Source: Parachryseolinea silvisoli (GTDB lineage: Bacteria > Bacteroidota > Bacteroidia > Cytophagales > Cyclobacteriaceae). From it: a stretch of DNA of 64,000 nt. Below the pieces are notes generated by a model. It did not search any database, was not told where the DNA came from, and worked only from the letters and a program-made list of their open reading frames with translations. The translations under genes and the position numbers were made by a program. The stretch's first letter is position 1. Each line of letters begins with the position of its first letter. Location: NCBI RefSeq assembly GCF_021190955.1, contig NZ_JAIOAO010000003.1, positions 744,001 to 808,000 on the forward strand. The letters are read 5' to 3'. Of this stretch, positions 16,807 to 26,408 are shown one piece after another.

Positions 16807-19800
16807 CCGTCAGGTTCTTAGTGAAATTGATATAGAAGGTAGTGCCCTCGTGCTGTTTACTGGAGAGGGTAATTTCACCTCCCATGGCCTCAATTTGATT
16901 TTTTATCATGAATAATCCAATACCCCTGCTTTCAGGATGGCGGTGAAAAGTCTTCCGCAGCTTGAACACATGGTGACCATGCCGCTCCAGATTAATGCCC
17001 AGTCCGTTGTCGCTCACTTCCAGGACAAGGTCCTTGTGGTAATAATACGTTTTAAAATGGATGATGGGTGTCCTTTCCGGTGAATTATATTTTAAGGCAT
17101 TGCTAAGCAGGTTCAGCAGAATGCTCTCCAGGTATATCTTCGGATAATGCAGGTGCGGCGCCTCTGAAAAATCACAGATCAATTGCGCCTCCGTCTCGGC
17201 AATACGCGCGGTCAGCATCGACCGGGTTAGATGAAAACAGTCTTCAAAACGTAAAAGCTGTTTTTCGATGTTTTTGTTCTGCTTGATCTTAAGCACCTCG
17301 TTCAGCTCGTGCAACGTGGTCAGCGTAATGTCGCCCGATTCTTTCAGCAGCTTCAGGTATTCTGCACGCTCCTCATCCGTTTCGGCCGTTTCGAAGAAGC
17401 TTAGCAACGTCAGGATGTTACCGACCGGCGAGCGCAGGTTGTGCGACACGATCTGTGTAAATTCCTCCAGCTGCTCGTTCTTGCGTTTCAGGTCTTCCGT
17501 CAGCGCTACTAGCTTACTGTTTTGCTCAATGATTTGCTCTTCCGCACGCTTTCTATCGGAAATGTCGCGAAACTCCGTTACGCGGATTGCCTTGCCCTGG
17601 TACGGAATCATCTTCGCCCGAATTTCCAGCGCATACCGGGAGCCATCCTTGCGTACACCCGTCACGTCGTAAGTCTTTTCGTCTCCTGCACGGATCTTTT
17701 CCAGCACCTCGTCGCGCGACTCGGGCGCTATTAAATCGAGGCCGTTCATGCTTTTTAATTCCTCTTCGTTATAACCCGTCATATCCGACAACCCCTGGTT
17801 GCAGTCCAGAATCCGGCCGTGGTCGTGCAAACCGATGCCGCCAAACGACGCCTGCTGCAACGTCCGAAAGCGCTGCTCGCTTTCGCGGAGGGCGATCTCC
17901 GCCTTGCGACTTTCCGTAATGTCGTGCGCCGAGGCAATCACCACCTCCTGCCCAAAATAAGTGCCTTTCTGTTGTATGACTTCCACCACACGCACCCGCT
18001 GATCCTTTGTTAAGCCATACCAGATAAACATACTCGGTATACCTTGCCAGGCACGCTCGGTGGAGTGCGCCAACGCTTCCAGGTCGTTCTTACCGGGTAC
18101 AGCCAGGTCGATTGGATGTTTACCGATCAGCTCTTCCTTGGTATAGCCATACATTTCATAACCGCGCTGGTTGATGTCCAGAAACAACCCCTGCCGGTTC
18201 TGGATGTAGATTGGTTCGACCGTGTTAAACAGGTCTCGAAAGCTGGCCTCGCTTTCGCGTAACGCATTGACCATGGCGTTTTGTTGGGTAATGTCCCAAG
18301 CCGTGGCGATCAGCATATCCTGACCAAAGTAAGTGCCTTTTTTCAAACGAACCTCTTTCAGGAAGATCTCACCATTAGCCTTTCTGCCCCACCATTCAAA
18401 GATCTGCGGAATCCCCTTCAGCGCGCCCATTGTCATTTGCGCGAGCCCCTCAAAATCATTGCGCCCTTCGGCGGAAAGAAATGCTGGCGTGCGCCCGATA
18501 AAAGCCTCCTTCGGATAGCCATACATGATACTGGCACCGCGGTTTACATCGGCGAAGGTGCCGTCGGGATGTTGAATATAGATCGCTTCGCCCACCGTGT
18601 CAAACAGCTCACGATAGCTCTGCTCGCTTCGACGCAATGCCTCTTCGGCCGTTTTCTGCTCGGTAATATCCTGGGCAATGCCGATGATCTGTGTGACTGT
18701 GCCTTGCTCGTCTTTCTTGAAGACCGTGTTGCGGGTCAGCATCCAGCGCCATTCTCCGTCGCGGGTGCGAATGCGCAGCTGCGCTTCCTGGGTGAAACCC
18801 AGGGCCTCGTTGGTCCAGCGCGGTATCCGGTTCAGATCCTCCGGGTGAATGACCGAGGGAATAAACAGGTCACCCATGTCCTCGACTTCCTGAGGGTTGT
18901 AACCGGTCAGCGATACGCCGTTCGTATAGATGTATCTATACCGTTGTACGTCCAATACATAAAGCATGGCCGGCATCGAGCTTTCCAGGCTCTTGCGAAA
19001 AAGCTCGTTCTCGCGAAAGGCCTCTTCATAGCGTGTCTGCCACGAGTAATCCTGCATCGACCCGAGCATATGCACCGCGCGGTCGCTGCCCATGGTCATA
19101 AAAAAACCTTTGTCGTGGATCGAAATATAGTCGCCATCCTTTTTACGAAAGCGGTACACCTGATCGTAAGGCTGCAAGGTACGTGTAGCGGTATCGATCT
19201 CGCGGGCGACCGCGGCGCGGTCGTCAGGGTGGATCAGTGACGCCCACGTGTCGATGTTGCCCATCTCCTCTGCCGTATAGCCAAGCACCTCGCGGATCAC
19301 ACCGTTCCAGCGAATACTGCCCGACTTCAGCTCATAGTCGTAGACCACCTGGCCCGTGGCAGCGGCGATCAGCTCATAGCGTGCCTGCCAGGCATCACGG
19401 TCCAGGTCAGCCTGCTTGTTGGCCGTAATGTCGTGTACCGACCCCACCAGCGTCACGGGCACGCCCTGGTCGTTGCAAACCACCGTACCCCAGGCCTCCA
19501 TCCAGCGGATATTGCCCAGTGCCGGGTTGGTACGATGCTGTATAAAGTAGCTCGTCTTGTGTTCCAGGCTGCTATGGATGGCCTGGATGACCTTGTTCCG
19601 GTCGTCGGGGTGGATCAGGTTGCTATAGCCGGCAAATGTACCCGGCGGCGTCGAAGGCGAAAGCCCAAAGATGGTATACACCTTTTCCGACCAGGTAATC
19701 GTGTCGTGGGGAATATTCCATTGCCAGATACCGATCTGTGCCGCCTCCAGAGCCTGTAGCAGCAGAAGGTTATTGCCGCGCAAATCTTCGGTGTGCCCTG

Positions 19801-19834
19801 GCGTTGCCTGGCCATCGGTGTTCATTTTTTTCAT
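16796..19834 (-). CDS. Soluble six-PAS sensor histidine kinase
   Basis: The 1012-residue protein has no signal peptide or membrane helix, so it senses cytoplasmic signals. By eye six PAS/PAC units can be counted (about residues 30-140, 150-270, 280-400, 410-525, 530-650 and 655-770); the first three have PAS_3-like IHPDD motifs. A short coiled coil follows, then a HisKA domain with His798 in IVSHNLRSPVGN. The HATPase domain contains LLSNALKYNS (N box), VSDNGLGI (G1) and SRGIGLFMIKNQ (G2). PAS4 and PAS5 are close in sequence (KKGTYFGQ and QKGTYFGQ), suggesting internal duplication. The downstream overlapping single-domain response regulator is the likely phosphate acceptor. Confidence 0.93.
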   Translation of the reverse strand: MKKMNTDGQATPGHTEDLRGNNLLLLQALEAAQIGIWQWNIPHDTITWSEKVYTIFGLSPSTPPGTFAGYSNLIHPDDRNKVIQAIHSSLEHKTSYFIQHRTNPALGNIRWMEAWGTVVCNDQGVPVTLVGSVHDITANKQADLDRDAWQARYELIAAATGQVVYDYELKSGSIRWNGVIREVLGYTAEEMGNIDTWASLIHPDDRAAVAREIDTATRTLQPYDQVYRFRKKDGDYISIHDKGFFMTMGSDRAVHMLGSMQDYSWQTRYEEAFRENELFRKSLESSMPAMLYVLDVQRYRYIYTNGVSLTGYNPQEVEDMGDLFIPSVIHPEDLNRIPRWTNEALGFTQEAQLRIRTRDGEWRWMLTRNTVFKKDEQGTVTQIIGIAQDITEQKTAEEALRRSEQSYRELFDTVGEAIYIQHPDGTFADVNRGASIMYGYPKEAFIGRTPAFLSAEGRNDFEGLAQMTMGALKGIPQIFEWWGRKANGEIFLKEVRLKKGTYFGQDMLIATAWDITQQNAMVNALRESEASFRDLFNTVEPIYIQNRQGLFLDINQRGYEMYGYTKEELIGKHPIDLAVPGKNDLEALAHSTERAWQGIPSMFIWYGLTKDQRVRVVEVIQQKGTYFGQEVVIASAHDITESRKAEIALRESEQRFRTLQQASFGGIGLHDHGRILDCNQGLSDMTGYNEEELKSMNGLDLIAPESRDEVLEKIRAGDEKTYDVTGVRKDGSRYALEIRAKMIPYQGKAIRVTEFRDISDRKRAEEQIIEQNSKLVALTEDLKRKNEQLEEFTQIVSHNLRSPVGNILTLLSFFETAETDEERAEYLKLLKESGDITLTTLHELNEVLKIKQNKNIEKQLLRFEDCFHLTRSMLTARIAETEAQLICDFSEAPHLHYPKIYLESILLNLLSNALKYNSPERTPIIHFKTYYYHKDLVLEVSDNGLGINLERHGHHVFKLRKTFHRHPESRGIGLFMIKNQIEAMGGEITLSSKQHEGTTFYINFTKNLTDGN

Positions 19835-19899
19835 GATAATACTCTTTGCCGTTTAGCAGCTAGCGGTTTCTGGGGGAAGGGCGTGTAACGTAATTTGTA

Positions 19900-19917
19900 T
19901 AAAAGATACATCTTTTA
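19900..19917. promoter_or_regulatory. Palindrome in divergent kinase/mscL promoter region
   Basis: TAAAAGATACATCTTTTA has two perfect 8-base arms around an AC centre. It sits roughly midway in the 204-base gap between the minus-strand kinase gene and mscL. Its position suggests an operator for either gene; no regulator can be named. Confidence 0.4.
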
Positions 19918-20038
19918 CCACATCTATAAAAAGACGTTGTCGCAAATAGTCACCAAATACAGAGAACCTTTCACCGTTCCGTTTGTTGTTTCCGGCGGAG
20001 CATGGTATTTTTCAGTCTAAACCAAAGACCCTACGCAT

Positions 20039-20419
20039 ATGTTAAAAGAATTCAAGGAATTTGCCCTCCGGGGTAATGTCATCGACCTGGCCATTGGTGT
20101 GGTCATTGGCGCCGCCTTTAATGCCATCGTAACCTCACTCGTAGCGGACGTCTTCATGCCTATCATCGGGATCCTCACAGGAGGGGCTGACTTTTCAAAG
20201 CTCGGCTATAAATTCGGCGAATCCGTCATCGCCTATGGCAAATTCATCCAGGCTGTTTTCATCTTTATCATCACCGCCTTCGCCCTCTTCCTCTTCGTAA
20301 AAGGCATCAACGCCCTCAGACGCAAAGAACAAAACAAACCCGCCGCCGCCCCTGCACCCCCGCCCGCCGACATCCAGCTCCTCACCGAGATTCGCGACCT
20401 GCTAAAGCGGCAACAATAA
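20039..20419 (+). CDS. mscL: Large-conductance mechanosensitive channel MscL
   Basis: The 126-residue product matches MscL along its length. It has an N-terminal amphipathic helix (MLKEFKEFALRGNVIDLA), first pore helix GVVIGAAFNAIVTSLVADVFMP, a short periplasmic loop, second membrane helix FIQAVFIFIITAFALFLFVK, and the C-terminal bundle helix after a proline/alanine linker (TEIRDLLKRQQ). It forms a homopentameric inner-membrane pore that opens at high membrane tension to release solutes during osmotic downshock. The loop is slightly shorter than in E. coli, as is common in this phylum. The gene stands alone and ends at a large hairpin. Confidence 0.96.
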   Translation: MLKEFKEFALRGNVIDLAIGVVIGAAFNAIVTSLVADVFMPIIGILTGGADFSKLGYKFGESVIAYGKFIQAVFIFIITAFALFLFVKGINALRRKEQNKPAAAPAPPPADIQLLTEIRDLLKRQQ

Positions 20420-20427
20420 ACAGTATG

Positions 20428-20484
20428 AGTGTGAGCGTGAGCGCGGGGAAACGGAGTACCCGTATTCGCGCTCACACTCACACT
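20428..20484. terminator. Large hairpin between convergent mscL and CHAT genes
   Basis: An 18-base left arm (20428-20445) and an 18-base right arm (20467-20484) pair with one mismatch around a 21-base loop. It lies between the 3' ends of two convergent genes, with only short T/A runs outside, so it is best read as a bidirectional transcription terminator. Confidence 0.6.
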
Positions 20485-20488
20485 GTAT

Positions 20489-23185
20489 TTAGAACCCAAT
20501 CAAGACAAACGGAGCCCAGTAATACGGCGCCGCATACTTCCCATCCTGGATCATCCCCAACTTCGCCTCCCGCAGCGTTTCAGCAAACACCCCGGTCGGC
20601 GCCTCCAGCAGTCGTCCATAAAACTGTTCCATTAGCACCGCCGTCGACACATCCGCCACACTCCAATACGACACCAATATATTCTTCGCGCCCGCATACA
20701 CCAATGCACGTGACAAACCAATCACGCCTTCACCTTTCGAAAGCTTACCCAATCCCGTCTGGCACGCCGACAACGTCACCAGGGTGGCCCGTAGGTTTAG
20801 CGTATACACTTCCCCCGCAAAGAGATGCCCGTCTTCCCCCGCGCCCGGCTGCAAAAAGATCCGCGACAGCTCCGGGCTGGCTTCGTCGACTATCCCGTGG
20901 GTTGCAAAATGCAGGTATGTGTACGTATTGAGGCTTCCACCCTTTACGCGCCGCTCGTCCGCTTGTTGGCCCAGGTAAACCTGGTTTCCAAGGTTGCGCG
21001 CAGTAAAGCGTTGGGCAATGGCGTTCACTTCCGTTTCCGTGCCCGGCAGGTCGTTCAGGTTGTCGGAAACCGGGAAAGTTACCGGCGCACACAAAAAGAT
21101 CGACGGCGAGGCCGACGGCGGCTGCGGTGCCGGCCGCTGGAGTATAACACCGGCCGAAAACTCGTAACGGATGCTATACCGCTTGAGCAGGTAAGGATAA
21201 GCCGCATAGGCCCCTTGCCCCGTCACCGTCATCTTACTGGGCGTTAATAACGTTTCAAACGGCACGCTACTCAGTCGCCCGGTAGGTAGAATGACCAGGT
21301 GTTTGATACCCTCTAGCTGATGATAGGGTATCAGCAACCCCGATAGGTTACTGGCCGTCAGCCGGTACGTTTCCTCGTTGTTAAATAGCAAACTGTTGCG
21401 CAGACCCGTGATATACCGGTCAAAATCTTTCGTGAGCGTATGGTCGGTAATGCGAAACTTCTTCTGCGTCAGTGTAAAGACGTATAGGTGACTGTTCTTT
21501 TCGTCAATGAAATAACTTAACAATGCCGTATGCGCATCCAGTCGTGCCTGCAGCTGCCGTGTGGCGGGCGCTGTGCTGTTAAAACGCAGGTTGAAGTAGT
21601 CGGGAAATTGTTGCTCCAGCCGGCGCGTATAGGCCGCATAACTACGGTTCAGGGTAAAGAGCTTCTCCCGCAGGCGTTTCTCCTCGGCGGCTTCGGGTTT
21701 TTGGGCCAGCTTCTGCGCACACTGGGCAATCGCAGCTTTCAGGTCTTTCTCTTCGTCCAGGAGCGTCGCCGGTATGCCGGCAAAGGCTTTGGCATTTGCT
21801 TCCGTAATCGCCTCCTGTAACACGGCCGACTTGCTCTTCTCGGCAAAATAAAATGCCAGTTCGCGATAGGTATATTTGTGAAGCGCGACCTCGGTCGCTT
21901 CAAACGCGATACGCACGCCGTCGGCGTATACTTCGTTAGCCGTAGCGCCCAGGCTGATCTTGTCGGTCTCGCTGGTCGTTTGTTGCCGCAGCTTGTCGAT
22001 GAGGGTATCGCACCGCTGTAATGTTTGCAAGGCTGCCGTCAGGTCGGAGAATTTCAGCGTGCGGCCGTAATACCGGGCTTCCAGGGCCTGGGCTTTAGAA
22101 AGCAGCGAATACAGCAAAACGTTACCGTCGTAGAAGTCACGCAGGGGCGGATCACGATAGACATCCGTGTAGCGAAAGGTCGCGGTGTTCGCTTGCAGGG
22201 CCTGCTGGCAATATTCCAATGCACCGTGATAGTCGCGCGCGGCAAGCGACAGGTTTCCAAGCGCATTCAACACACGCGCCAGCTCGGGATGACGCGGGCC
22301 ATAGCTTTCGGTGTACATCGCACGTGCGCGTTGGTAAAACGCCAGGGCCGCTTGGGTGTCGCCAATCTTCCGGTATGTTTCCCCCAGGTTAAAAAGTACA
22401 AAGGCCTTGGCAGGATGAGGACCTGGATATACTTTTTCGTTGATCTTGAGCGCCGCCTCGAAGTTGTTCACGGCATCGCCATACAATTCTAAACGGCGGT
22501 ATAAAAAGCCCGTGTTGGTGCGGGCAATAGCGATCTTGGGGTGCCCGGAGCCGTGCAGGTTCTGGTAAATAGCCAGGGCCTTCTCATAATAGTCCAACGC
22601 TTTGTCGGCATCGGTGTTACTAAACACCAGGCCGAGGTCGTTGTACGAGGCGGCGATCAGCTCGTGATTGGCCGGTAACAATTTCTGACGATACGCGAGC
22701 GCCACCGTCAGCTGCTCTTCGGCTTGGGTATACTTACCGGTAGCGCGGTATAGATTGCCGAGATGTGACAGCGCCTGCGCAGCCTCCAGGCTATTGGCGC
22801 GCCCGGCTTCTTCCAAACGCGTGATGGCGAGCTGCAAGGCCTCCAATGCCTGGTCGTTGCGGCCCTGGTTCAGGTATAGTAATCCGGATTGCGTTTGCAC
22901 CACGCCGGCCAGGGCGGGTGTGGTTGCCATAGGTATAATGGCGGCCAGCAGGGTAGAGGCTTCGTCAAACCTCCCCAGACGAATCAGCGCTTCCGCTTTC
23001 CGTGCCTGTAGCAATACGCGTGTAGCCGCGTCGGTCGTGCCCGCCAGCGTCGCATCTGCGAGCGTCAGCGCGCCGGTATAATCCGCGTCCTGGAGATACT
23101 GGTCGATCGACGCGGGCAGGGTTTGTGCAGTAAGCTCACTGGCAACAGCCAGCAGCAGCGTTAACAACAGGCAGGAGAATTTCAT
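20489..23185 (-). CDS. Exported TPR-CHAT caspase-like protease
   Basis: The 898-residue product has a signal peptide (MKFSCLLLTLLLAVASELTAQ). An array of about eight tetratricopeptide repeats follows (about residues 40-400, e.g. ALDYYEKALAIYQNL, ALAFYQRARAMYTES), then a helical linker. The C-terminal CHAT domain (about residues 590-898) carries caspase-type catalytic His763 in HFATHG and Cys808 in LSACQTG, plus GEGVIGLSRALVYAGAKNILVSYWSV. CHAT proteins are relatives of caspases and separase. Most known defence-linked ones are cytoplasmic; this one is exported, as are many TPR-CHAT proteins in Bacteroidota. The gene starts 4 bases after the preceding gene for an outer-membrane protein, so the pair is likely an operon. 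The substrate is unknown. Confidence 0.92.
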   Translation of the reverse strand: MKFSCLLLTLLLAVASELTAQTLPASIDQYLQDADYTGALTLADATLAGTTDAATRVLLQARKAEALIRLGRFDEASTLLAAIIPMATTPALAGVVQTQSGLLYLNQGRNDQALEALQLAITRLEEAGRANSLEAAQALSHLGNLYRATGKYTQAEEQLTVALAYRQKLLPANHELIAASYNDLGLVFSNTDADKALDYYEKALAIYQNLHGSGHPKIAIARTNTGFLYRRLELYGDAVNNFEAALKINEKVYPGPHPAKAFVLFNLGETYRKIGDTQAALAFYQRARAMYTESYGPRHPELARVLNALGNLSLAARDYHGALEYCQQALQANTATFRYTDVYRDPPLRDFYDGNVLLYSLLSKAQALEARYYGRTLKFSDLTAALQTLQRCDTLIDKLRQQTTSETDKISLGATANEVYADGVRIAFEATEVALHKYTYRELAFYFAEKSKSAVLQEAITEANAKAFAGIPATLLDEEKDLKAAIAQCAQKLAQKPEAAEEKRLREKLFTLNRSYAAYTRRLEQQFPDYFNLRFNSTAPATRQLQARLDAHTALLSYFIDEKNSHLYVFTLTQKKFRITDHTLTKDFDRYITGLRNSLLFNNEETYRLTASNLSGLLIPYHQLEGIKHLVILPTGRLSSVPFETLLTPSKMTVTGQGAYAAYPYLLKRYSIRYEFSAGVILQRPAPQPPSASPSIFLCAPVTFPVSDNLNDLPGTETEVNAIAQRFTARNLGNQVYLGQQADERRVKGGSLNTYTYLHFATHGIVDEASPELSRIFLQPGAGEDGHLFAGEVYTLNLRATLVTLSACQTGLGKLSKGEGVIGLSRALVYAGAKNILVSYWSVADVSTAVLMEQFYGRLLEAPTGVFAETLREAKLGMIQDGKYAAPYYWAPFVLIGF

Positions 23186-23188
23186 GGA

Positions 23189-24130
23189 TCAGAACCGGTA
23201 ATAATAACTTAACGTTGATACAAACTCACGCTTCAGGCCGTCCGTGTTCGGATCCCGGTTCACGATCTTGTGCCCCAACAGCATCTTGATACCCGACTGC
23301 ACATTAAAACTATAGCCTGTTGTCAGCAATCCTGTCAGCGCGAGCCCGGTACTACCTTCCTGCGCCACACGTTCGCCCGTGCCCAACGTGATATAGTCGT
23401 GCGTAATGCGGTAGATGGGCAGGAGACCCAGCGTAAAATTGAGTCGAGAGAATCGTATGTTACGTTCCACACGGAACATCACATCCGTACCGCGGCGCAG
23501 TTCGTTGGCCACCGAATACCGGTGTATGTAGTTCATGTCTTCGCCGCTGCCTTCCCACCGGCTCCACAAAAACTGGTTCTCGTTCCGGTTAAAGGCATGT
23601 TGAATACCCGTGGCGAACAACCACTTTTTGCTGATGACCGAAATACCCGCCACACCGTCGTAGGTACCCAGGCTGGTCTGGTAATACATGGGCAGCGGTC
23701 GGCCGTTCTCGTCCAGGTCTGAATGGTTCGTGGGAATCTTGCCGCCCACCGATACGTTAACATCGTACACGCTGTTGGAAAATACATTACGTGTCACACA
23801 AAGCGAGACATCGCCCAGGCTGGACGTATTGCCCAGGCGCCCCGACACCGCCTGATACGGTAGCTTCACCTGGAAAGAAGTCTTTTGATTGATACTAAAG
23901 TTCATGTCCGCCGTGGCCACATACACGATCGGCGTCAGAGTTGTCTCGCCACGGTAAAAGGTCAGTTCCATGGAGCGGAGACGAAACTCAATTTTTTTGT
24001 TAAAGGGCTGGTCGGGCTTAAGGGCACCCATCGTACAGAAACCAGCGTCACTGCAACCCTGGGCCCGAAGGGCGAGGGGAGAAGCGGCCAGCACCACACC
24101 CAGTGCCAGGGGTAAGAACGTTTTGAACAT
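23189..24130 (-). CDS. Outer-membrane beta-barrel protein of unknown role
   Basis: The 313-residue product begins MFKTFLPLALGVVLAASPLALRAQ, a signal peptide. It continues as alternating amphipathic strands ending in YYYRF, the C-terminal aromatic residue typical of outer-membrane barrels. A Cys pair sits in the mature N-terminus (QGCSDAGFCTMG). The frame reads back to 24331, but that would overlap the divergent regulator gene and put the signal peptide inside, so the ATG at 24130 is preferred. It resembles the broad 'transporter' barrel families loosely related to phenol-degradation MetA proteins; I cannot name it firmly. It shares an operon with the CHAT protease gene and a divergent promoter region with an OmpR-type two-component system. 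Confidence 0.7.
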   Translation of the reverse strand: MFKTFLPLALGVVLAASPLALRAQGCSDAGFCTMGALKPDQPFNKKIEFRLRSMELTFYRGETTLTPIVYVATADMNFSINQKTSFQVKLPYQAVSGRLGNTSSLGDVSLCVTRNVFSNSVYDVNVSVGGKIPTNHSDLDENGRPLPMYYQTSLGTYDGVAGISVISKKWLFATGIQHAFNRNENQFLWSRWEGSGEDMNYIHRYSVANELRRGTDVMFRVERNIRFSRLNFTLGLLPIYRITHDYITLGTGERVAQEGSTGLALTGLLTTGYSFNVQSGIKMLLGHKIVNRDPNTDGLKREFVSTLSYYYRF

Positions 24131-24219
24131 AATCGGCTTCCCCGGAAAATACCGCGCAGGGGAACAGTTTTGGATTTCGGGGCTAAAATTACTTCTTTTA
24201 AACATTGCCAGACGACGCT
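24131..24219. promoter_or_regulatory. Divergent promoter region, barrel gene / response regulator
   Basis: These 89 bases separate the divergent start codons. They must hold both promoters. TTCTTTTAAAC at about 24193-24203 resembles one of the phased TTTAAGC elements before the metal-efflux operon at 36.24 kb; whether it is a regulator site is a guess. No clear TAnnTTTG box was found. Confidence 0.35.
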
Positions 24220-24912
24220 TTGAAAAAAATACTCCTTGTTGAAGACGACCATCGGCTTTCGCAGTCAGTCGCCGCCGCCCTCGAAAAAGACGGCTATACC
24301 TGCGTGCCTGCCTATGACGGACAGATGGCACTGAAAGCTTTCCAGCAGGATACCTATCACCTGGTGCTGTTAGACCTCAACCTGCCCAAAATGAACGGTA
24401 TCGACCTCTGCGATCGCTTCCGGAACATGAATCCCGGGATCCCCATTCTGGTAATCACCGCCTTTGGCGATATCGACAGTAAAATGGAAGCCTTCGAGAC
24501 CGGCGCCGACGACTACCTGGTCAAGCCCTTCCACCTCAAAGAGCTGCAGGCCAAAGTAAAAGTGTTTCTCAAACGTGCCGAGCAGCCCGCCGCCGCCGAG
24601 GCCGTCTTGCAACTGGCGGACATCCGCCTTGATCCCAATAAAAAGGTGGCCATCCGCGAGGGCAAAGAAATACACCTGACTCCCAAAGAATACAGCCTGT
24701 TGGAATACATGCTGCGGCACAAAAAACGCATCATCTCCAAAGATGAGCTGGCCATGAACCTCTGGGATGCCAACTATGGTGTCACCCACAATACCATCGA
24801 GGTATATATCAACTTTCTGCGCAACAAGATCGATAAGGACTTCGAGAAGAAGCTCATCCTCACCAAGCCGGGGTTCGGGTACTACCTAAACGATCAACGC
24901 GATGAACTTTAA
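24220..24912 (+). CDS. OmpR/PhoB family response regulator
   Basis: The 230-residue product consists of a receiver domain and a winged-helix DNA-binding domain. The receiver has acidic pair ED-D at residues 8-10, phospho-acceptor Asp52 in LLDLNLPKMNG, Thr in VITAFG and Lys in LVKPF. The DNA-binding domain (about residues 130-228) includes LTPKEYSLLEYMLRH and HNTIEVYINFLRNKI. The start is a TTG giving MKKILLVEDDH; another TTG 15 bases upstream is possible, and no ATG fits. It overlaps the kinase gene by 11 bases. The target genes are not known; the divergent barrel/CHAT operon is a candidate by position. Confidence 0.92.
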   Translation: MKKILLVEDDHRLSQSVAAALEKDGYTCVPAYDGQMALKAFQQDTYHLVLLDLNLPKMNGIDLCDRFRNMNPGIPILVITAFGDIDSKMEAFETGADDYLVKPFHLKELQAKVKVFLKRAEQPAAAEAVLQLADIRLDPNKKVAIREGKEIHLTPKEYSLLEYMLRHKKRIISKDELAMNLWDANYGVTHNTIEVYINFLRNKIDKDFEKKLILTKPGFGYYLNDQRDEL

Positions 24913-26260
24913 GACGCGTCTCACGCTGCTTTTCGTAGGCCTGTTTGTCGTCGTGCTCACCGCCATCCTCAGCTTCATCTATATCCTGTACGCCGAGTTC
25001 CGCCGCGAAGAATTCTTCGAGCGCCTGCGCGAAAAAAGCTTCACCACGGCCAAGCTGCTCACCGAGGTAAAAGACATGGACCTGGAAGTGCTCAAGATCA
25101 TCGACCAGAATTCCATCAACAAACTATATGACGAAAAGATCCTCATCTTCGACTCGACCAACCGCCTCATCTATAGCAGCCTCGACGACGAAAAGATACC
25201 CTACTCACCATCGCTCATCGAGCAGATCCGGACGCGCGCCGACAAGTATTACGTCGACGATGACGGCGACGAAGTGGTGGGGGTGCACTATAAAGAACAA
25301 GGCCACGACTACGTCATCCTGGCCTCGGCCTATGACACGTATGGCATCAGCAAAGTAGAGAACCTCAAGACCCTGGTGATCGTCGCGCTGGTGTTGGGCG
25401 CAGCGCTCATTGCCGTGGCGGCGTACTTTTACATCCGCCAGGTATTCCGTCCCATCGACGACTTGAACAAGTCCATCCAGACCATCACCGAAAACAACCT
25501 CCACGAGTTCATTCGGGTCCACAAAAACCGTGACGAGCTCGACAAACTTGCCGTCAACTACAACCAGATGCTCGCGCGCCTGTTCAAAGCCTTCGAGTCG
25601 CAGCGCTCCTTCGTGCGGCACGCGGCGCACGAGCTCAAGACACCGCTGGCCATCATCCGTACAAAGCTCGAGCGCCTCGAAGACCTCACCGCCGGCCACC
25701 CCGAAGTCGGTACTATATTGACCGGTCTATCCGACGACGTCGATGGCCAGGCAGCCCTGGTCGAATCGTTGCTCCTCATGCAGCGCCTGCAATCACAAGT
25801 CCCCATCAACACCGGGCCCGTTCGTGTGGACGAGCTCCTCGACGAAAGCGCCCGCGAGCTCCAGGTAGTATACCCCCAGCAAGTCGTGAAGATCGACATC
25901 GATGCTTCCGTCGAAGCTGAAGAGCAGCTCACCGTCATCGGCAACGCGCTGCTGCTGAAAATCTGCTTCCGAAACCTCATTGCCAACGCCGCCCTCTACG
26001 CGCCAACCCACCCACTTACCATCGACCTCGCCAAAATCCCCGAGGGCCTGCGCCTGCGCTTCTCCAACCCCGGCGAAGAGCCGATCCCGCAAGGCCTCAT
26101 CTTCGAGCCCTTCTACCGCCAACCCCGCGAACAAGAAAAACCCGGCCACGGCCTCGGCCTCTCCATCGTCCGCCAAATCACCGACCTCACCCACGGCAGC
26201 ATAACCTACACGTACGCAGAAGGCAAACACATCTTCACGCTAATATTCACACATATATAG
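24902..26260 (+). CDS. Membrane sensor histidine kinase
   Basis: The 452-residue product has one N-terminal membrane helix (about residues 7-31), a periplasmic sensor region of about 130 residues and a second helix (about residues 158-178). A HAMP linker follows (RQVFRPIDDLNKSIQTI), then HisKA with His243 in RHAAHELKTPLAIIRTKLE. The HATPase domain has NLIANAALYAP as N box and GHGLGLSIVRQI as G2. The G1 region is reduced (RFSNPGEEPIP in place of a D-x-G-x-G motif), as in some OmpR-type kinases. It is translationally coupled to the regulator gene upstream. The sensed signal is unknown. Confidence 0.93.
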   Translation: MNFKTRLTLLFVGLFVVVLTAILSFIYILYAEFRREEFFERLREKSFTTAKLLTEVKDMDLEVLKIIDQNSINKLYDEKILIFDSTNRLIYSSLDDEKIPYSPSLIEQIRTRADKYYVDDDGDEVVGVHYKEQGHDYVILASAYDTYGISKVENLKTLVIVALVLGAALIAVAAYFYIRQVFRPIDDLNKSIQTITENNLHEFIRVHKNRDELDKLAVNYNQMLARLFKAFESQRSFVRHAAHELKTPLAIIRTKLERLEDLTAGHPEVGTILTGLSDDVDGQAALVESLLLMQRLQSQVPINTGPVRVDELLDESARELQVVYPQQVVKIDIDASVEAEEQLTVIGNALLLKICFRNLIANAALYAPTHPLTIDLAKIPEGLRLRFSNPGEEPIPQGLIFEPFYRQPREQEKPGHGLGLSIVRQITDLTHGSITYTYAEGKHIFTLIFTHI

Positions 26261-26291
26261 TAAAAGAAGAGGAAGTGACTATAAATGGTTG

Positions 26292-26365
26292 CTGGCGCAA
26301 GTCTGAGCACGGTCTCGGGGCGGGGACTTGTGACTACAACTGCTGCCAGTCTTCAGACTGGCGTA
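26292..26365. repeat. REP-like intergenic element, copy A
   Basis: This copy runs from CTGGCGCAAGTC to the end box GACTGGCGTA. It has two stems: CAAGTC...GACTTG around a GC-rich loop, and GCCAGTC-TTCA-GACTGGC (26345-26362). It lies between the convergent ends of the histidine kinase and lipoprotein genes. Related copies are at 41909-41995 and 45880-45958, with a partial one at 43445-43475. Confidence 0.75.
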
Positions 26366-26408
26366 GGGCCAGGAAAAGTGTGGAGCTACTAACGGGTTGT
26401 GCTTAAAT

